Both the position numbers and the translations under genes were made by a program. Below the pieces are notes generated by a model. It saw only the letters and a program-made list of their open reading frames with translations. It did not search any database and was not told the DNA's origin. DNA of 64,000 bases from CAVWQV01 sp963757115. GTDB taxonomy: Bacteria; Pseudomonadota; Alphaproteobacteria; Acetobacterales; Acetobacteraceae. This document shows positions 29,011 to 37,475 of this stretch, one piece after another (position 1 is the first letter of the stretch; each line of letters starts with the position of its first letter). The stretch spans positions 62,001-126,000 of the forward strand of contig CAVWQV010000005.1 of assembly GCA_963757115.1 (NCBI GenBank). Direction: 5' to 3'.

Positions 29011-30048
29011 TCAGCCGAGAAACGCCCGCAGCATCGCCGTGCGCTTCCCGGTGAGCCAGCAACGGATGGCATCAGGTGAGACGGCCGGGTACTTGGCTGC
29101 GGCGAAGGCCACCCAGGCGTCGCGATAGCGCAGCCACGCGCGCTGCGTGGTGCGGATGCCGTCTTTCGTCACGGTGCCCCAGCGCGACGGGTCCTTCGCG
29201 TGCTGGACGTCACGGTAGGCCGAGTTCAGCTCGGTGTCGGCCGCCGCCAACTGTTCCGATGTGCACGAAGGGGCGCTGCCGTCGGTCAGGCTTTTCAACA
29301 TCGCAAGGAAATCGGTCTGCTGTTGTTGCTGCTCATCGATCGACATCGCCGCGCGGGCGGTGCCGCTCATGTCGACCTCCTCGCCCGCGCGCGCGTCCAC
29401 GAACGCCTGTTCAGCCTTGCGCAGGACGGCGAAGGCGCGCTTGTCGGCTTCGCTCCAGCCGGCGGTGACGCTGGCGAATTGCTGCTGGCGCTGCGCATCG
29501 GCGAGCGCGGCGTCGTGCGACGCGCAAACGCCCATGGCGAACCCGCTCGTCACGTCGTCGCAGAAGCTGAAATCGGTCCCCGTCCAGTGCTCGGCCCGCA
29601 GCTTGGCGAGGTGGTTCACCCGCCCGTCCTGCTCGGCCGGGGCGCCGCCGATCTGGCAGGCGAGCGAGATCGCGACATCGAGGTTGCGCGCCGCGCCGAT
29701 CCCGTTGGCGTAGATCGTCATCAGCATGGCGTCGCCCGCGAAGCCCGCGCCGTCCTCCGCCGATCCGCGCTCAGCAAAGGCGCATTGCCGGGCGCGCGCC
29801 GGATCGGCCCGCCGTCCAATGCCGTAGTAGAGCGCTTCAGACCGGCACCCCTTGAGCGCCGCCAGCGCCGACCGATCCGGCCGGTCGGAGGCGGGTGGCG
29901 CAACCCGCTTGAGGCCGCGGCAGATCGCCTTGGACTGGGCGTATTCGGGCGCGGCCGTGATCGGGTCAGTGTTGTCGCCCCAATTTTCCGCTCTGGCAGA
30001 TGTTGCGGTGAACAGCAGCGCGGCTATTGCGACCTGGGCGAACCCCAC
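29011..30048 (-). CDS. Secreted LprI-like (DUF1311) protein
   Basis: About 345 residues from GTG 30048 (VGFAQVAIAALLFTATSARA), which gives a clean signal peptide; the frame is open a further 31 codons. The N-terminal half is cysteine-rich with a Sel1-like run (GDAMLMTIYANGIGAARNLD). The C-terminal half has the DUF1311 pattern CTSEQLAAADTELNSAYRD, RTTQRAWLRYRDAWVAFA and a final CWLTGKRTAMLRAF, as in LprI lysozyme-inhibitor proteins. A cell-envelope protective role is possible but unproven. Confidence 0.75.
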   Translation of the reverse strand: MGFAQVAIAALLFTATSARAENWGDNTDPITAAPEYAQSKAICRGLKRVAPPASDRPDRSALAALKGCRSEALYYGIGRRADPARARQCAFAERGSAEDGAGFAGDAMLMTIYANGIGAARNLDVAISLACQIGGAPAEQDGRVNHLAKLRAEHWTGTDFSFCDDVTSGFAMGVCASHDAALADAQRQQQFASVTAGWSEADKRAFAVLRKAEQAFVDARAGEEVDMSGTARAAMSIDEQQQQQTDFLAMLKSLTDGSAPSCTSEQLAAADTELNSAYRDVQHAKDPSRWGTVTKDGIRTTQRAWLRYRDAWVAFAAAKYPAVSPDAIRCWLTGKRTAMLRAFLG

Positions 30049-30137
30049 CCAATCCGCTCTTCGATGCCCCGGATCGTCCCCGTCGAGATCTACCCGCAAC
30101 TTGATCGGCGCGTCAAGTGAGCGACGCCTTCCCCGCG

Positions 30138-30677
30138 TCACACCCGCTCGCTGACCGCGATCGCGGCCCGGCAGCCCGCCTTGATGACGGCCGACAGCAA
30201 CCGATAGGCGGGGGCCAGCTCCGCCTCGTGGGCGAGGCCGATATCCCGATGCTCCACCTCCTCGGCCCGGAACCGCTCGATGGTTTCGCGGAGCTGCACC
30301 TCGTCGTCGCCGAGCTCCGCGACCTGGGCCGCATAGTGCTCGTCGATCGCCTCCTCGACAGCCACCGTGCAGGCCATTGCCCCGCGGGCGCCGAGGGCTG
30401 CCGTCGCCGCGCCGAGTGCGAAGCCGGCGAGATGCCAGAGCGGCAACAACGCGGTGGGGCGAACCCGTCGGTCCGCGATCAGCTCGTTGAACGTAGCGAG
30501 GTGCCCCTCCTCCTGCGCCTGCATGTGCCGCAAAACGTCGCCCTTGCTGCCGCGCCCGAGCACCGCAAGCTGGCCGGCGTAGATGCGAGACGCCCCGTAT
30601 TCGCCGGCATGGTCGACGCGGATGATCTGTGCCACCCGCTCAGCGGGGGACAGGTCGCCAGGAAGAGGGATACTCAT
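30138..30677 (-). CDS. coq7: Demethoxyubiquinone hydroxylase, COQ7 family
   Basis: 179 residues, a full-length COQ7/Cat5 di-iron hydroxylase that adds the last hydroxyl in ubiquinone synthesis at the inner membrane. The iron ligands fall in RVDHAGEYGASRIYAGQLAV, MQAQEEGHLATFNELIADRR, AVEEAIDEHYAAQVAEL and FRAEEVEHRDIGLAHEAEL. It overlaps the 3' end of dsbB by 38 bases on the same strand. Both products support aerobic respiration, since DsbB passes electrons to ubiquinone. Confidence 0.94.
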   Translation of the reverse strand: MSIPLPGDLSPAERVAQIIRVDHAGEYGASRIYAGQLAVLGRGSKGDVLRHMQAQEEGHLATFNELIADRRVRPTALLPLWHLAGFALGAATAALGARGAMACTVAVEEAIDEHYAAQVAELGDDEVQLRETIERFRAEEVEHRDIGLAHEAELAPAYRLLSAVIKAGCRAAIAVSERV

Positions 30678-31173
30678 CGGGTGGTCTCCGGGTGCGAGCC
30701 ACGAAGATGAGGAGGGCGCCGGCGAGCGCCAGGGAGTACAGCATGTTCATGGCCGCCATCGAGAGCGGGATAGCCTCGATCAGGTAGGTTCCCGCGTCGC
30801 AAGGCTTGCTGGGCGTGACCGGCATGGCCGCGAGTCGTTCGGCGATGCTGCCGCCGTGAAAGGTGGGCGCGGCGCATTCCGGCAACGGGCTCGGCCACCA
30901 CCCCTGCTCCACGCCGACATGCACGAAGCCAAAAACGGCTCCGGCGAGAGCCGCCCCGCCGGCCAGTGCGAGGGCCAGGCGCGCCGGGCCTGCCGGCAGC
31001 AGGAATGCTATACCGGCTGCCACTAGCGCGATGCGATAGGGCCAGCGCTCCACCAGACACAGCGCGCAGGGGACGAGCCCGCCCCAGTTCTCCGCCACGA
31101 ACGCGACGCCGAGCGCGAGGGCGGCCGCGAAGACAGCAGAACACGCGACCATGCGGATGGAAACGGCGGTCAT
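30640..31173 (-). CDS. dsbB: Disulfide bond formation protein B
   Basis: About 177 residues with four membrane helices. The first periplasmic loop carries VPCALCLVERWPYRIAL with the CxxC pair, and the second carries ECAAPTFHGGSIAERLA and KPCDAGTYL, the two cysteines that react with DsbA. It reoxidises DsbA using ubiquinone. No clear ribosome site decides among the ATG codons at 31173 (MTAVSIRMV), 31182 and further upstream. It is the first gene of a pair with coq7 and divergent from the GST gene at 31245. Confidence 0.9.
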   Translation of the reverse strand: MTAVSIRMVACSAVFAAALALGVAFVAENWGGLVPCALCLVERWPYRIALVAAGIAFLLPAGPARLALALAGGAALAGAVFGFVHVGVEQGWWPSPLPECAAPTFHGGSIAERLAAMPVTPSKPCDAGTYLIEAIPLSMAAMNMLYSLALAGALLIFVARTRRPPDEYPSSWRPVPR

Positions 31174-31244
31174 ATCGCGCATGTGCGCCGCTTTTTGCTC
31201 GCGGGCAAGCGGCTTAGCATCGGCACGCACAGGGGAGGACCGTC

Positions 31245-31871
31245 ATGCATCGAGTGGTTTGGGGCCGGTCGACATCGAGCAACGTGATGAAGGTCGTTTG
31301 GCTGCTGGAGGAGCTCGGCCTGCCCTATGAGCGGCGGGACGTCGGGGGTGCGTTCGGCAAGACCGACACCCCGGAATACCGGGCGATGAACCCGACGGGC
31401 CTGGTGCCCACCCTCCAGGAGGACGGGTTCGCCCTGTGGGAAAGCAACGCCATCCTGCGCTATCTCTGCGCCGCGCACGCGCCGGACACACCCCTGTTCC
31501 CGGCCGAGCCCCGGGTGCGAGGCGACATCGATCGCTGGATGGATTGCCAGCAGACCCAACTCAATCGTCCGCAAGGCGTGGTCTTCATCGGCATGGTCCG
31601 CACGCCGCCCGAGCAGCGCGATCCGACGGCGTTGGCGCAGGGCGTGGCCGAGGCGGGGCGAGCCTGGGCGTTGCTCGAAACGCCGCTCGGGCGTCATCCC
31701 TTCATCTCGGGCGATGCCCTGAGCCTTGCCGACATCGCCTGGGGCGTGCACGTGCATCGCTGGTTCTCCATGGCGATCGACCGCCCGGCGTCGCCCAACC
31801 TGCGGCGATGGTACGACCGGCTGCTGGAGCGCCCGGCATATGCCCGGCATGTGGCCCAGCCGCTCGCCTGA
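31245..31871 (+). CDS. Glutathione S-transferase
   Basis: 208 residues. The thioredoxin-like domain begins HRVVWGRSTSSNVMKVVWLL with the catalytic serine region SSN, followed by NPTGLVPTLQEDGFALWESN containing the glutathione-binding ESN. The C-terminal helical domain has FISGDALSLADIAWGVHVHR. AGGGGAGGACC precedes the ATG. It is not a close copy of the enzyme at 18118. It converges with otsB after an 8-base gap. Confidence 0.93.
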   Translation: MHRVVWGRSTSSNVMKVVWLLEELGLPYERRDVGGAFGKTDTPEYRAMNPTGLVPTLQEDGFALWESNAILRYLCAAHAPDTPLFPAEPRVRGDIDRWMDCQQTQLNRPQGVVFIGMVRTPPEQRDPTALAQGVAEAGRAWALLETPLGRHPFISGDALSLADIAWGVHVHRWFSMAIDRPASPNLRRWYDRLLERPAYARHVAQPLA

Positions 31872-31879
31872 AACCCCGC

Positions 31880-32608
31880 TCAGAGGGCTGGCCACGCCCC
31901 GCCCGCAATCCGCGCGAGCCAGGCGCGCACGCCCGGCGCGTCGCCAAACACGTCGCCGACCAGCATCCCCGCACCGCCCATGGCGCGAGCGGTTTCGATC
32001 CCGTCCTCGTCCGTCACGTCGTCGCCCACAAACACCGGCAGCCGGCCCTGGAACGGCGGCTCGCGCATCAGGGTGCTCACGGCCGTCCCCTTGTCCGCGC
32101 CGGCCGGCTTGACCTCCCAGGCCATGCGGGCCGCCAGCAAGGTGAAGGCATCCGTGTCGCCGAGCATGGCGGCCAAGGCATCCCGCAGCATGGGGCCGAG
32201 CGCCGGCACGGAGCGGTAGTGCAGCACGAAGCCGCGCTCCTTGGTTTCCAGCAGCACGCCAGGATGCGCCTCGGCAAGCTCCGCCGCCGCGGCGATCCAA
32301 GCGGGGTTTGGCGCCGCGAGCGGCACGCGCTGGACGGCGGCGGCGGGGCGCGGCCGGATGGCGCCGCCGTGCTCGCCCGCGAGCGCGAACGGGCCGTCGC
32401 CCAGCAGCGCCTCGAGCTGCTCGATCGGCCGGCCACTCACCACGGCCAGCGCATCCCCAAGCATGACCCGCACCCGACGCAACGTGTCCGGCAAGCCTTC
32501 CGGCACCTTCACCTGATCGGGGGCGGGGGCGATGTCGAGCAGCGTGCCGTCCATGTCGATCAGCAACGCCGTCCGCTCGAACGGCGGCAAGGCGACGGCG
32601 CCGCTCAC
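31880..32608 (-). CDS. otsB: Trehalose-6-phosphate phosphatase
   Basis: 242 residues of the HAD superfamily. Motif I is LIDMDGTLLDIAPAPDQVKV, motif II VVSGRPIEQLEALLGDG followed by LAGEHGGAIRPRP, and the C-terminal metal motif is LPVFVGDDVTDEDGIETARA, all typical of OtsB, which releases trehalose from trehalose 6-phosphate. otsA is not in the window. The GTG start at 32608 overlaps the stop of the DUF2155 gene (GTGA), making it the last gene of an envelope-related operon, an unusual partner. Confidence 0.9.
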   Translation of the reverse strand: MSGAVALPPFERTALLIDMDGTLLDIAPAPDQVKVPEGLPDTLRRVRVMLGDALAVVSGRPIEQLEALLGDGPFALAGEHGGAIRPRPAAAVQRVPLAAPNPAWIAAAAELAEAHPGVLLETKERGFVLHYRSVPALGPMLRDALAAMLGDTDAFTLLAARMAWEVKPAGADKGTAVSTLMREPPFQGRLPVFVGDDVTDEDGIETARAMGGAGMLVGDVFGDAPGVRAWLARIAGGAWPAL

Positions 32609-33009
32609 GCCCGGCACCCCAGCACGCGGACGTCGTAGATCGGGTGCTCCATCATCGACGCCGCCGGATCGGATCGGAACATCCACCCACGGAAGCCGGG
32701 TGCGTCGGAGTGGCTGTCGGTGATCACCAGGAAGGCGGCCGCGTCCGGTGGCTTGTCGGGCGGACGAACGAGACAGGATCGCACCGCGATGCTCAGCGAG
32801 CCCACGTTCGCCGCCGCGCCGTCCCGAACCTCGATCAAGCGGTCGCGGTCGTTGATCTTGTCCAGCACCTGCAGCTGGGCCCCGCCGCGCGCCAGCCACG
32901 CCGCGTCCGGTGCGAGCGCAGGGGGTGCCTGCGCGAGCGCGCCCGACGCGGTCAGGGCCGCGGCCCCGAAACAGAGCGCCGAGCAAGGGGCGGCTGCGCG
33001 GCGCCTCAT
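32605..33009 (-). CDS. DUF2155 secreted protein
   Basis: 134 residues with a signal peptide (CFGAAALTASGALAQA). The mature part carries the DUF2155 pattern: LQVLDKINDRDRLIEVRDGA, SLSIAVRSCLVRPPDKPPDA and FRGWMFRSDPAASMMEHPIY, ending DVRVLGC. The function is unknown, but the gene sits next to mlaD and NDUFA12 genes in many Alphaproteobacteria. It overlaps both neighbours by four bases. Confidence 0.88.
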   Translation of the reverse strand: MRRRAAAPCSALCFGAAALTASGALAQAPPALAPDAAWLARGGAQLQVLDKINDRDRLIEVRDGAAANVGSLSIAVRSCLVRPPDKPPDAAAFLVITDSHSDAPGFRGWMFRSDPAASMMEHPIYDVRVLGCRA

Positions 33010-33230
33010 GCCGCCGGGGCGCGGCGCTTGGGGCTGGCGAGCCCGGCCACCATTCCGGAAAGGATCTCGCGCATCGCCGCCTCGTCGACGCCCATCAGCA
33101 CCGCATCCTCGAACGCGTCCTGCATCATCTGCTGCAACTCGGCGTGGTTCTCGGCCAGCATCTTGAGCTTCTCGCGGCAGCTGAGCGGAGTGCCATCCGG
33201 CTGTGGCCAGATTTGCGGCGGCGCGCTCAT
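33006..33230 (-). CDS. Small conserved helical protein in mlaD operon
   Basis: 74 residues with no signal peptide or membrane segment, mostly helical (CREKLKMLAENHAELQQMMQ, then DAFEDAVLMGVDEAAMREIL). Its ATG overlaps the stop of mlaD and its stop overlaps the ATG of the DUF2155 gene (ATGA both times), strong evidence that it is a real translated gene. No function is known to me; it may be a cytoplasmic partner of the lipid transport proteins. Confidence 0.75.
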   Translation of the reverse strand: MSAPPQIWPQPDGTPLSCREKLKMLAENHAELQQMMQDAFEDAVLMGVDEAAMREILSGMVAGLASPKRRAPAA

Positions 33231-33760
33231 TTCGACCCGGCGGGCTCCGACCCGCCTTTGGCGCCGCCTGGAGCATCTGGGCCGCCTTTTCCACCGTTTT
33301 TCACCGAGTTCACCATGTCCGTCACGCTGAAGATGAACTTCCCGAGCAGCTGCTCGAGGCTGACAGAGGACTGGGTGATGGTGATGGTCTGCCCGGGCTG
33401 CAGCATGGTCGGATCACCTCCGGGCGTCAGGTTCAAATACTTGCCGCCAAGCAGGCCCTCGCTGGTGACCTCCGCACTCGTGTCCTTGGGGAGTTCGAGG
33501 CCGTTTCGCACAGTCAGGGTCACGTTGGCGAGATAGCTCTTCGGGTCGATCCGTGCGCCGACCACGGACCCGACCTTCACGCCGGCAAGCCGCACATCCG
33601 ACCCCACCCCCATGCCGTCGATATGGTCGAAGGTGGCGTGGAGTTCGTAGCCGGTCACCGGCGCGCGGCCGGTATGCGCGATCGCGTAGCCAAGAAACCC
33701 GATTGCGACCAGCAGCACGACCGCGCCGGTCAGCACCTCACTCGTATGACGCCGAGCCAC
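33227..33760 (-). CDS. mlaD: MlaD-type lipid transport protein (MCE domain)
   Basis: 177 residues. One N-terminal anchor (EVLTGAVVLLVAIGFLGYAI) is followed by a single MCE domain (GYELHATFDHIDGMGVGSDV, RLAGVKVGSVVGARIDPKSY, TSEGLLGGKYLNLTPGGDPT) and a glycine-rich tail. MlaD forms the periplasmic ring of the Mla phospholipid transporter that keeps outer-membrane lipid asymmetry. mlaE, mlaF, mlaB and mlaC are absent here, as is common where mlaD follows an NDUFA12 gene in Alphaproteobacteria. The start is GTG at 33760, 12 bases after the NDUFA12 stop. Confidence 0.92.
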   Translation of the reverse strand: MARRHTSEVLTGAVVLLVAIGFLGYAIAHTGRAPVTGYELHATFDHIDGMGVGSDVRLAGVKVGSVVGARIDPKSYLANVTLTVRNGLELPKDTSAEVTSEGLLGGKYLNLTPGGDPTMLQPGQTITITQSSVSLEQLLGKFIFSVTDMVNSVKNGGKGGPDAPGGAKGGSEPAGSK

Positions 33761-33771
33761 GGGGACCGCCC

Positions 33772-34122
33772 TCAGCTGCCCGGCGTCCAGGCTTCGTAGT
33801 CGCCGGTGGCGGGCGCGCGCACGCCACCACGATAGTCGTGTCCTGGCGGCCGATACGAAGCCGGCGTGCCGGTTTGGTTCATCACGTGTGGCTTCATCCA
33901 TGGCCGCGGGGTTTCGGTGAGCGGCGAGTTCGTCGTGTAGTGCAGCCAAGCGTGCCATTCCGGCGGGACCTTGCTCGCTTCCGGCGCGCCGGCATAGGCC
34001 ACCCATCGCCGCGCGCGCAGCCCCGCCCGCGGGCGCTTGGTCTCGTAGTAGACATTGCCGGTCGCGTCCGCGCCCACGCGACGGCCCTGAAACTTCGTGA
34101 ACAGCCAGGTGCCGATATTCAT
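33772..34122 (-). CDS. NADH:ubiquinone oxidoreductase NDUFA12-type accessory subunit
   Basis: 116 residues matching the NDUFA12/B17.2 family of complex I supernumerary subunits: MNIGTWLFTKFQGRRVGADA, GNVYYETKRPRAG, RRWVAYAGAPEASKVPPEWH and AWLHYTTNSPLTE, ending in YRPPGHDYRGG and ATGDYEAWTPG. It binds the peripheral arm of complex I. An ATG three codons upstream (34131) is possible. It is the first gene of a five-gene leftward operon through otsB and is divergent from the TSCPD gene. Confidence 0.93.
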   Translation of the reverse strand: MNIGTWLFTKFQGRRVGADATGNVYYETKRPRAGLRARRWVAYAGAPEASKVPPEWHAWLHYTTNSPLTETPRPWMKPHVMNQTGTPASYRPPGHDYRGGVRAPATGDYEAWTPGS

Positions 34123-34250
34123 GCGGCACATATACTCGTGGGGTCGCCCAGGGTCCACCGGCCCACCTATCCACAGCATTTTGTGGTTCGGGCCTACTCG
34201 CATCGCAAAATAGGCTTTTCGGGCGTGGGCGGCCGATCTACGCTGCGCGC

Positions 34251-35639
34251 ATGGGACAGAGCCGGTTGTGGCAGGGCGTGCGAATGCGGCGCGTGGCGGC
34301 GGGAGCCGACCCGGACGCGCCGCCCAGGCGCGTGGCCGTTCCGGCAGCCTGGGAGGACGCAGCCGCGGCGGCGCTGGCCGCACTCGCGCCGGGCGACGGC
34401 GCCGTAACGCTTGAAGCCGCGGCAGAAGCCTGGATCGGCCCCATCGCCGATCGGGCCGCCGCCGCCAACCTCGCTTCTCCGCTCGGCGACGCGCTGCGGG
34501 CGCTTCTGCTCCGCCGGCGCGCGGCACCCGCCGAAGCGCTGTGGCAGGGCCTCACGAACTCGGGGATGCCCGACGCGCCGCGCTTCGTGCTCAACCTTGC
34601 CGCGTTCCACGAGCCGGGCCTCGGGTTCGACCCGGCCGCTTTTGCCGAAGCGGTGCAAACGGCCGCCCTCGCCCTCGGCTTCGCGACCGGGCGGGGCGCC
34701 GCGCCCACGATCGGCTACGCCGACCTCGACGGGCTGGCCGCTGCCGCCGGCCTCGCCTACGCGAGCCCCGGTGCGCGCGATCTCGCCCGCCAGGTGACCG
34801 CACTCATGCGCGAGCAGCTCGACGCTGTGGCCGCACGCCACCCGACCATGCTCCGCCCAGGCTTAGCGATCGGCCCGGCCGGTGCGGCGGAGGCGCTGCT
34901 CGGCGTCGAGACGGCCGGGTTCGCCCCCGCCTTCTCGCCACTCGGCGCCGATGGCGGGCTGAGCCGGGCAACTCGCGCCTTTCTCGCCGCCAAAGCGTCG
35001 TCGCCCGACGCCGCTTTGGCGGGGATGCTGGCGGGGCGCCCGCCTTTACCGGTCGCCACGACTGCCGATCACGCCGCGATGCACGACGTGGTGGCGCCTT
35101 TGCTCGATCTCGCGCCACCCCGCCCGGTGGCGGACGAAGCGCCGCGCCCTGCGGCGACGCGCCGTGAACTACCGGCTCGCCGAGCAGGCTATACGCAGCG
35201 CGCGTCGGTCGGCGGGCACACCGTGTTTGTCAGAACGGGCGACTACGCCGACGGCACGTTGGGCGAGATCGCCCTTGCCGCCCCCAAGGAAAACCTGGCG
35301 TTCCGCGGCCTCCTCGACAGCTTCGCCACCGCCTTAAGCGTCGGGTTGCAGCACGGCGTACCGCTTCAGGCCTTCGTCGAGGCGCTCACCAACACGCGGT
35401 TCGGCCCGGCCGGCGCGGTTGAAGGCGACCCGGGCGTGGCGCGGGCGACATCCTTCGTCGATTACGCGTTCCGTCATCTCGCGGCGAGCTATCTCGGTCG
35501 CGAGGTGCCGATCGAGGTGACGGACGAGCCGGTGGCGGAGCCCGCGCCGCCCGGGGCCTCGCCCCTGCTGCCGCTCGATCTGCCAGCGGACGGCACGCCC
35601 CGCGCCCGTCGCCGCGCGCTTCGGCTGGTCGCGAAGTAG
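34251..35639 (+). CDS. TSCPD-domain protein related to the NrdJ C-terminus
   Basis: 462 residues. The C-terminal 170 residues carry a TSCPD-type segment close to the end of B12-dependent ribonucleotide reductase NrdJ: YTQRASVGGHTVFVRTGDYA, GTLGEIALAAPKENLAFRGL, LQHGVPLQAFVEALTNTRFG and FVDYAFRHLAASYLGREVPI. The N-terminal two thirds are alanine-rich and unlike the catalytic reductase domain, whose active-site cysteines are missing. It therefore cannot reduce ribonucleotides by itself. The divergent NDUFA12 gene 128 bases away is its usual neighbour in related genomes. The role is unknown. Confidence 0.75.
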   Translation: MGQSRLWQGVRMRRVAAGADPDAPPRRVAVPAAWEDAAAAALAALAPGDGAVTLEAAAEAWIGPIADRAAAANLASPLGDALRALLLRRRAAPAEALWQGLTNSGMPDAPRFVLNLAAFHEPGLGFDPAAFAEAVQTAALALGFATGRGAAPTIGYADLDGLAAAAGLAYASPGARDLARQVTALMREQLDAVAARHPTMLRPGLAIGPAGAAEALLGVETAGFAPAFSPLGADGGLSRATRAFLAAKASSPDAALAGMLAGRPPLPVATTADHAAMHDVVAPLLDLAPPRPVADEAPRPAATRRELPARRAGYTQRASVGGHTVFVRTGDYADGTLGEIALAAPKENLAFRGLLDSFATALSVGLQHGVPLQAFVEALTNTRFGPAGAVEGDPGVARATSFVDYAFRHLAASYLGREVPIEVTDEPVAEPAPPGASPLLPLDLPADGTPRARRRALRLVAK

Positions 35640-35785
35640 CCCTCCGCTGTTCAAAGTCGCCCCGTTCTTCGTCTGCGGCACGCCGACGACCAGCGAAACG
35701 TCGGCCTGGCGCGGGAGGCGGAGGGCTTTCTCGCGATGAACGCGGCTGGCACCTTGCCACTGCCTGACAATCATCGGAGCGAGCT

Positions 35786-36256
35786 ATGCCAAGTGCCGTC
35801 GAGCAAAACCTCACTTCGCTTGGGATTGCGATACCCGAGCCGGCGACCCCGCTCGCCAACTACGTGCCCTACGTCGTCACCGGCAACCTGGTCGTCGTCT
35901 CCGGCCAGGGGCCGTTGCGAGAGGGCAAGCCCGCGTTCACCGGCAAGGTGGGCGAGGGGCTGTCGGTCGAGCAAGGCCGGGAGGCCGCTCAGCTCTGCTT
36001 CCTCAACGTGCTCGCCCAGCTTCGCGCAGCCTGCGGCGGCGATCTCGGCCGGGTGCGCCGGGTGGTCCGGTTGGGGGGCTTCGTCGCGGCCCCGCCCGGC
36101 TTCATTGACCACGCCGGCGTGATGAACGGCGCCTCAGATCTCGCCGTCCAACTATGGGGAGATGCCGGCCGGCACGCACGCACCACGGTAGGCGTCCCCT
36201 CGCTACCACGCGATTTCGCCGTCGAGGTCGAGGGTCTGTTCGAAATCGCACAATAA
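35786..36256 (+). CDS. RidA (YjgF/YER057c) family protein
   Basis: 156 residues, the longer bacterial RidA form. Seen: NLTSLGIAIPEPATPLANYV, VVVSGQGPLREGKPAFTGKV, GREAAQLCFLNVLAQLRAAC and HARTTVGVPSLPRDFAVEVE. The arginine and glutamate of the RidA active site appear in the last block. It should deaminate reactive enamine/imine intermediates in the cytoplasm, although the long subgroup is less well studied. The ribosome site is GGAGC before the ATG. Confidence 0.88.
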   Translation: MPSAVEQNLTSLGIAIPEPATPLANYVPYVVTGNLVVVSGQGPLREGKPAFTGKVGEGLSVEQGREAAQLCFLNVLAQLRAACGGDLGRVRRVVRLGGFVAAPPGFIDHAGVMNGASDLAVQLWGDAGRHARTTVGVPSLPRDFAVEVEGLFEIAQ

Positions 36257-36304
36257 CGCGCCGCGGCTTGCTTTCCGTCTCGTCCTGCGTCCCATATCGC
36301 CGTC

Positions 36305-37468
36305 ATGCCCGACGGCGCCGAAACCCTCTCCCTCACCTTGCACAGCCGGATCGCCGAGATCGACGCGGCGGATTGGGATGCGTGCGCGGGGGATGGCAAT
36401 CCGTTCGTCGGCCACGCCTTCCTGAGCGCGCTCGAGGACAGCGGCTCGGCGGGGCCGCGGACCGGCTGGCTGCCGCAACACGCCGTGCTCCGCAATGCGT
36501 GCGGGCAGGTGGTGGCGGCGGCACCCATGTACGCCAAGTCGCACTCCTATGGGGAATACGTGTTCGATCACGGCTGGGCGAACGCGCTGGAACGGGCGCG
36601 CGGCCGCTATTACCCGAAGCTCCAGGTCGCGGTGCCGTTCAGCCCGGTGCCCGGGCCGCGCCTCCTGGTCCGACCGGGTGCGGGGTTGGCGCTCGAGACG
36701 TTGGCGGGCGCGCTGGTGCAGGCCTGCGGCGAGCTCGAGCTGTCGAGCGTCCACGCCACGTTCTGCACCGCTGACGAATGGGAACAGTTCGGCGAGGCAG
36801 GCTGGCTGCAGCGGCTCGGGATGCAGTTCCATTGGGAGAACGCCGGCTACAGCACGTTCGACGATTTCCTGGGCGCCTTGAGTTCCCGCAAGCGCAAAGT
36901 CCTACGCCGCGAGCGGCGCGACGCCAACGCCGCCGGCCTCACGTTCCGCACATTGCGCGGCTCGGAGATCGGCAAGCGCGACTGGGATGCGTTCTATCGG
37001 TTCTACCAGTCCACCGTGGACCGCAAATGGGGCAGCGCCTACCTCACCCGGTCCTTCTTCACACTGCTCGGCGAGCGGGTCGGCGATGCCGTGGTCCTGA
37101 TGACAGCCGAACACAACGGCAGCCCGGTGGCCGGCGCGCTCAATCTGGCGGGCAGCGAGGCGCTGTACGGCCGCAACTGGGGCTGCCGTGGCGATTGGCC
37201 GTTCCTGCATTTTGAGCTCTGCTATTACCGCGCCATCGATTGGGCGATCGCCAACGGGTTGCAGCGCGTGGAAGCGGGCGCGCAAGGACGCCACAAGATC
37301 CAGCGCGGCTACCTGCCGCGGGCCACCTACTCGGCCCACTGGATCGCCCACCCGAGCCTGCGCCAAGCGATCCACGGTTTTCTTGAACAGGAGCGTCCGG
37401 CGATCCTGGCCGACATGGAAGCGCTCGCCGACAAGTCGCCGTTCCGCAAGGAAAGCGAGGCCGAGTGA
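36305..37468 (+). CDS. FemAB/GNAT-like protein (DUF482, peptidogalycan family)
   Basis: 387 residues. DUF482 patterns are visible: WDACAGDGNPFVGHAFLSAL, SHSYGEYVFDHGWANA, YYPKLQVAVPFSPVPGPRLL, FLGALSSRKRKVLRRERRDA and GAQGRHKIQRGYLPRATYSA. The domain is a GNAT-like acyl transferase related to FemAB; substrates in bacteria are uncertain. The next gene, a heptosyltransferase, starts eight bases after its stop, so the pair may act on the cell envelope together. Confidence 0.87.
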   Translation: MPDGAETLSLTLHSRIAEIDAADWDACAGDGNPFVGHAFLSALEDSGSAGPRTGWLPQHAVLRNACGQVVAAAPMYAKSHSYGEYVFDHGWANALERARGRYYPKLQVAVPFSPVPGPRLLVRPGAGLALETLAGALVQACGELELSSVHATFCTADEWEQFGEAGWLQRLGMQFHWENAGYSTFDDFLGALSSRKRKVLRRERRDANAAGLTFRTLRGSEIGKRDWDAFYRFYQSTVDRKWGSAYLTRSFFTLLGERVGDAVVLMTAEHNGSPVAGALNLAGSEALYGRNWGCRGDWPFLHFELCYYRAIDWAIANGLQRVEAGAQGRHKIQRGYLPRATYSAHWIAHPSLRQAIHGFLEQERPAILADMEALADKSPFRKESEAE

Positions 37469-37475
37469 GGCGGCA

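Noticed and set aside
29200..30120. A 306-codon open frame on the plus strand
   Set aside because: Antisense to the LprI-like gene, which has a signal peptide and DUF1311 pattern.
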